Part shown: piece by piece, positions 49,041-51,914 of the stretch
Numbering within the stretch: the first letter of the stretch is position 1
Layout: the number at the start of each line of letters is the position of its first letter
NCBI GenBank assembly: GCA_045587445.1
Contig: JAZNCH010000008.1
Coordinates: forward strand, 1 to 51,914
Origin: RGIG1995 sp045587445
GTDB lineage: Bacteria > Bacillota > Clostridia > Oscillospirales > CAG-272
DNA: 51,914 bases
Direction: 5' to 3'
Notes under the pieces: generated by a model
Told to the model about the DNA's origin: nothing
Databases searched by the model: none
What the model saw: only the letters and a program-made list of their open reading frames with translations
Program-made: the position numbers and the translations under genes

Positions 49041-49079
49041 AAAAATACCCGCTCGTTTTAAAAACAAGCGGGTATTTCA
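49041..49079 (-). terminator. Terminator after glyA
   Basis: A 17-bp stem with one G-U pair (AAATACCCGCTCGTTTT, 49043-49059, and its partner 49061-49077), followed on minus by TTTTTAGC. Confidence 0.9.
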
Positions 49080-49096
49080 TTATTATCTTCAAATAG

Positions 49097-50338
49097 TCAA
49101 TACAAAGGATATTTTTCACAAAGCTTCTTAACTTCGGCTCTGATATAATCTGCCTGTGCATCAAAGTCAGATGCCGCAAGTTTGATAAGCTTACCTATAA
49201 TCTTCATATCCTCTTCCTTCATACCTCTCGTCGTAACGGCAGGTGTACCGATTCTTACACCGCTTGTTACAAAAGGACTCTGAGGGTCGTTAGGAATAGC
49301 GTTCTTGTTAAGAGTAATACCAACGGCATCAAGTTTGTTTTCAAGCTCTTTGCCTGTAATATTGAAATTACGAAGGTCAACAAGCATAAGATGATTATCA
49401 GTACCGCCTGAAACAAGGTCAAAGCCTTCTGCAACAAGTGTTTCAGCCAACACCTTTGCATTCTTAACAACTTGAGTCTGATATTCCTTAAACTCGGGCT
49501 TCAAAGCTTCGCCGAAGCATACAGCTTTTGCCGAAATAGTATGCATAAGAGGACCGCCCTGCATACCGGGGAATATACCCTTGTCTATCTTCTTTGCAAG
49601 TTCTTCCTTGCAGAGAATAAGACCGCCTCTGGGACCTCTGAGCGTCTTGTGTGTAGTAGACGTTACAACATCTGCATAGGGTACGGGGCTGGGATGAAGT
49701 CCTGCAGCAACAAGACCTGCAATATGAGCCATATCAACCATAAGATATGCGCCTACCTTTTTGGCTATCTCTGCAAAACGTTCAAAATCAATAACTCTGG
49801 GATATGCCGAAGCACCCGCAACGATAAGCTTAGGCTTATGCTGCATTGCAAGTTCTTCAACCTTATCATAATCTATTCTGTGGGTTACGTCATCGATTCC
49901 GTAAGGAACGAAATTATAAACCAAACCACTCATATTTACAGGGCTTCCGTGCGTAAGATGCCCGCCGCAAGCAAGGCTCATACCGAGAACCGTATCACCG
50001 GGCTGGAGCAAAGCTATATATACAGCAGAGTTAGCCTGCGCACCACTGTGTGCCTGAACGTTTGCGTGTTCTGCGCCAAAAAGCTTTTTAGCTCTTTCTC
50101 TTGCTATATTTTCAGTTATATCAACACATTCGCAACCGCCGTAGTATCTCTTTCCGGGATAACCTTCCGCATATTTATTTGTGAGAACAGTTCCCATAGC
50201 ACTCATAACGGGTTCGGATACGATATTCTCCGATGCAATAAGCTCAATACAATTCTTCTGACGGTTAAGTTCAAGCTCGATAGCCTTTGCGACTTCCTCA
50301 TCGTATTGCATAAGATATTCAAGATTCTCTTTAATCAT
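49097..50338 (-). CDS. glyA: Serine hydroxymethyltransferase
   Basis: PLP enzyme converting serine and THF to glycine and methylene-THF. 413 aa. ELIASENIVSEPVMSAMGT (about residues 32-50), YAEGYPGKRYYGGCE, and the PLP lysine in TSTTHKTLRGPRGG (about residue 228) are the signatures. Highly biased codon use suggests high expression. It is monocistronic; its leader is short, with no room for a riboswitch. Confidence 0.98.
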   Translation of the reverse strand: MIKENLEYLMQYDEEVAKAIELELNRQKNCIELIASENIVSEPVMSAMGTVLTNKYAEGYPGKRYYGGCECVDITENIARERAKKLFGAEHANVQAHSGAQANSAVYIALLQPGDTVLGMSLACGGHLTHGSPVNMSGLVYNFVPYGIDDVTHRIDYDKVEELAMQHKPKLIVAGASAYPRVIDFERFAEIAKKVGAYLMVDMAHIAGLVAAGLHPSPVPYADVVTSTTHKTLRGPRGGLILCKEELAKKIDKGIFPGMQGGPLMHTISAKAVCFGEALKPEFKEYQTQVVKNAKVLAETLVAEGFDLVSGGTDNHLMLVDLRNFNITGKELENKLDAVGITLNKNAIPNDPQSPFVTSGVRIGTPAVTTRGMKEEDMKIIGKLIKLAASDFDAQADYIRAEVKKLCEKYPLY

Positions 50339-50374
50339 TTTCTAAAAATCCTCTCTTTTTTATATAACATTTAC

Positions 50375-50403
50375 ATTATACTATTTTTTTAACATTATTT
50401 CAA
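50375..50403 (-). promoter_or_regulatory. glyA promoter
   Basis: Minus-strand -35 TTGAAA (50398-50403), 17 bp, -10 TATAAT (50375-50380). Confidence 0.75.
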
Positions 50404-50441
50404 CATTATTTGAAAAAAATAAAAAAATTTAAAATTAAGCG

Positions 50442-50470
50442 TTTACTTTAGCGTAAATTTGTGGTATACT
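50442..50470 (+). promoter_or_regulatory. Promoter of the Asp/Cys-rich membrane protein gene
   Basis: -35 TTTACT (50442-50447), 17 bp, -10 TATACT (50465-50470). A TTTAC/GTAAA inverted repeat (50442-50457) overlaps the -35 region and could be an operator. Confidence 0.65.
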
Positions 50471-50505
50471 ATTCGTATAAAATATTTTGCAGGAGGTTTT
50501 ATATT

Positions 50506-50808
50506 ATGTACGAAAACAAAAAATATTACAATAAAGACGACGTTGTCGTTTTGGTTCTTAAGCTTCTTTTGGGAATTGCCGCAGTTGCAGCAGCAGTTGT
50601 TGCCGGAATAAAAATCTACGAAACCATTCAGTCAAAGCGTATGTGCCGTCTTTGCGACTGCTGTGATGACGACCTCTTCAATGATGACGATGATTTTTGC
50701 ATCTGCGATGACGAATGCGAATGCGATTGCGACGACGTAGATAAAGATTTTGCAGAAACAGTTGCTGAAGTTACAAAAAAAGAAATTAACCCCACAGAAG
50801 AAAACTAA
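50506..50808 (+). CDS. Small membrane protein with Asp/Cys-rich tail
   Basis: 100 aa from ATG 50506 with a perfect AGGAGG site. One membrane segment (about residues 14-36, VLVLKLLLGIAAVAAAVVAG) is followed by a basic stop (KSKR-like QSKRMCRLCDCC) and an unusual tract of Asp, Cys and Glu (about residues 48-80), then a polar end. No family recognised. The tract resembles that of the CD1247-like protein at 24289, although the rest differs. Metal binding is possible (inference). It has its own promoter and terminator, just before the metal-dependent regulator. Confidence 0.82.
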   Translation: MYENKKYYNKDDVVVLVLKLLLGIAAVAAAVVAGIKIYETIQSKRMCRLCDCCDDDLFNDDDDFCICDDECECDCDDVDKDFAETVAEVTKKEINPTEEN

Positions 50809-50827
50809 TTTAATATTGCTTAACCAA

Positions 50828-50863
50828 GGCGATACACATGCATTTACGTGTGTCGCCCTTTTT
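50828..50863 (+). terminator. Terminator after the Asp/Cys-rich gene
   Basis: GGCGATACAC (50828-50837) and GTGTGTCGCC (50848-50857) with one G-U, followed by CTTTTTTAT. Confidence 0.9.
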
Positions 50864-50915
50864 TATCTAATAAAATATTTTTTTACTTACATATTTGAAC
50901 AAACAAAAACAAGCC

Positions 50916-50944
50916 TTGAAAAATGTTATGACTTGTGTTATAAT
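50916..50944 (+). promoter_or_regulatory. Promoter of the mntR/dtxR-type gene
   Basis: -35 TTGAAA (50916-50921), 17 bp, -10 TATAAT (50939-50944). Confidence 0.8.
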
Positions 50945-50972
50945 TAGAAAGTAAAAAAAGGAAGTGATATAA

Positions 50973-51338
50973 ATGCATTTACAGGAATCGGGAGAAATGT
51001 ATCTCGAAACGATATACGTTCTCACCCAACAAAAAGAAAACGTACGCTCAATCGACATCTGCGAACATATGGGTTATTCCAAACCCAGTATAAGCCGTGC
51101 TGTCGGAATACTAAAAAATGCAGGTTATATTACCGTTGATAAAAATGGTTATATCACACTTACAGAAAACGGAAAAGTCGTCGCTCAAAAAACTTACGAA
51201 AGACACAGTATCTTGAAATCGCTCTTTTTGAAAATCGGTGTCAGCGAAGAGGTTGCAAGCGAAGATGCTTGTAAAATTGAACACGTTATCAGCGACGAAG
51301 TCTTTGATGCAATTAAAAAATATTTCTTTGAAACATAA
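50973..51338 (+). CDS. MntR/DtxR family metal-dependent regulator
   Basis: 121 aa. The N-terminal winged helix (MHLQESGEMYLETIYVLTQQ, then VRSIDICEHMGYSKPSISRAVGIL) and the dimerisation part with metal-binding residues (ERHSILKSLFLKIGVSEEVASEDACKIEHVIS: His, Glu, Asp, Cys, Glu, His) match the short two-domain form like MntR. The segment in brackets spans about residues 75-106. It senses Mn or Fe and represses uptake genes. No transporter gene is adjacent. AAGGAAG precedes ATG. Confidence 0.95.
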   Translation: MHLQESGEMYLETIYVLTQQKENVRSIDICEHMGYSKPSISRAVGILKNAGYITVDKNGYITLTENGKVVAQKTYERHSILKSLFLKIGVSEEVASEDACKIEHVISDEVFDAIKKYFFET

Positions 51339-51386
51339 GAGAAATTAATATAAAAAAACGCCAACCGAATCAAAAAAAAATAATCT

Positions 51387-51425
51387 AAAAGAGGATACAA
51401 CAGCAAAGCGTTGTATCCTCTTTTT
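51387..51425. terminator. Bidirectional terminator, 15-bp perfect stem
   Basis: AAAAGAGGATACAAC (51387-51401) and GTTGTATCCTCTTTT (51410-51424) with an 8-nt loop. It serves the regulator on plus and the dockerin protein on minus. Confidence 0.95.
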
Positions 51426-51914
51426 CACCTTACAATTCTATCAACAATTTCCTGTGCGTCTTTTGCATCTACAGTGTCGTTTCCGTCAAAATCGCTCGCC
51501 ATTTTTTGAAGTTCGGAAATACTTTCAAAACCAGCATCGCCTTTTCGAGCAATATTAGCATCAAACACCGTTAAAATACCGTCGCCGTCAACATCGCCTT
51601 TTAACGCAATAATCGCTTCTTCTTTGTCAAAAACAAGTTTACTGCCTGTTACAATATTGCCTTCTACCAAATCTTTAACATCTACTGCCGTATTATTCAA
51701 AAGCTCTTGTATATCGGTAACAGTAAGCTTTTTCCCCGATACTGCCGGGCATATCGCAACGTCCCCCGATGTGCTGTTTGGTTTTACTGTAACATCTGTA
51801 TCAACACATACTGCCGCTATTTTCGGTATGTTTGGAATTTGAGGGAAAGGAATCGTTTCGATGCCGCTTATAGTCAAAACAAATTCACTGTGCAATGCTG
51901 ATACTCCCCACCTC
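51425..51914 (-). CDS. Dockerin type I protein, C-terminal part (5' end off window)
   Basis: About 163 codons are in the window, and the frame is still open at the right edge. The C-terminal 60 residues form a dockerin I domain: KGDVDGDGILTVFDANIARK and a second calcium-loop repeat DFDGNDTVDAKDAQEIVDRI. The preceding part is beta-rich with many Thr/Val and no catalytic motif. Dockerins bind cohesins in cellulosome-type or amylosome-type complexes on the cell surface or in secreted proteins. The enzyme or binding module, if any, lies beyond the edge. Confidence 0.9.
   Translation of the reverse strand, partial: RWGVSALHSEFVLTISGIETIPFPQIPNIPKIAAVCVDTDVTVKPNSTSGDVAICPAVSGKKLTVTDIQELLNNTAVDVKDLVEGNIVTGSKLVFDKEEAIIALKGDVDGDGILTVFDANIARKGDAGFESISELQKMASDFDGNDTVDAKDAQEIVDRIVR

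Noticed and set aside
50339..50374. Riboswitch or T-box in front of glyA
   Set aside because: The leader from the promoter to the start codon is only about 30 nt, too short for either.
49472..50392. 306-codon open frame opposite glyA
   Set aside because: Antisense shadow of a highly biased gene; the translation has no domain character and runs through the glyA promoter.
1..51914. tRNA, rRNA, CRISPR arrays, riboswitches, transposases
   Set aside because: I looked for cloverleaf-like GGTTCGAATCC boxes, spaced direct repeats, long structured leaders and transposase frames and found none that I could support.

Overview
The window looks like chromosome from a spore-forming, strictly anaerobic Clostridia bacterium, most likely a gut Oscillospiraceae/Ruminococcaceae relative (inference). 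Supporting signs are the Firmicutes gene orders mraZ-rsmH-ftsL-PBP and yicC-remA-gmk-rpoZ-priA-def-fmt-yugP-rsmB, an oxygen-sensitive class III ribonucleotide reductase, sporulation genes (a SpoVM-like peptide and SleB), lineage-typical families (CD1247 N-terminal-like, DUF5685, DUF3048, DUF4093), a dockerin-bearing protein, and strong AGGAGG-type ribosome binding sites with TTGaca-N17-TATAAT promoters. No rRNA, tRNA, CRISPR array or intact transposase was seen.

Layout. 1-3660 (minus): start of the division/cell wall cluster mraZ-rsmH-ftsL-like-PBP, with a promoter that seems to carry MraZ operators. 3662-6537 (minus): coaD-rsmD-uvrC. 6639-6902 (minus): HPr. 7030-10990 (minus): rimM-trmD followed by an O-antigen-ligase-like membrane protein and two DUF4330-like single-pass proteins. 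11271-14606 (minus): nrdR, nrdG and nrdD with a textbook pair of NrdR boxes over the nrdD promoter. 14879-19744: an AT-rich accessory block with an ECF-type sigma factor, a DUF4367 membrane protein and, on the other strand, a lactococcin-972-type locus (headless precursor remnant, permease, ATPase, small membrane protein). 19894-24699 (plus): Dabb protein, CPBP protease, tadA, an RluA-type synthase, an M24 peptidase, efp and an acidic Cys-rich CD1247-like protein. 24977-28651: DUF3048 protein, an unknown PAS/kinase-like protein (minus) and gapA.

28702-36851 (minus) is the nine-gene yicC-to-rsmB operon for translation, transcription and replication restart. 37093-39676 (plus) is a four-gene cluster of poorly known function (PhoU/DUF47-like, DUF5685, J-domain protein with a Cys-rich tail, membrane protein). 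39811-40859 is a sporulation spot: two tiny genes below the usual annotation cutoff, the second a clear SpoVM match, beside sleB on the other strand. 41053-48373 (plus) is a tightly packed operon: SanA/YdcF-like, DUF1934, holA, RNase M5-like, gtrA, purine nucleoside phosphorylase, rnhA, mnmA, a zeta-toxin-like pair and a radical SAM protein. 48405-51914 holds carD and glyA (minus), a small membrane protein and an mntR/dtxR regulator (plus), and the C-terminal part of a dockerin protein (minus).

Most of the window is housekeeping. The items most worth a second look are the lactococcin-972-like remnant and its exporter, the SpoVM gene with its 52-codon neighbour, the NrdR and MraZ operator architectures, the palindrome inside the sigma-factor promoter, the zeta-like pair inside a housekeeping operon, and the J-domain/DUF5685 cluster.
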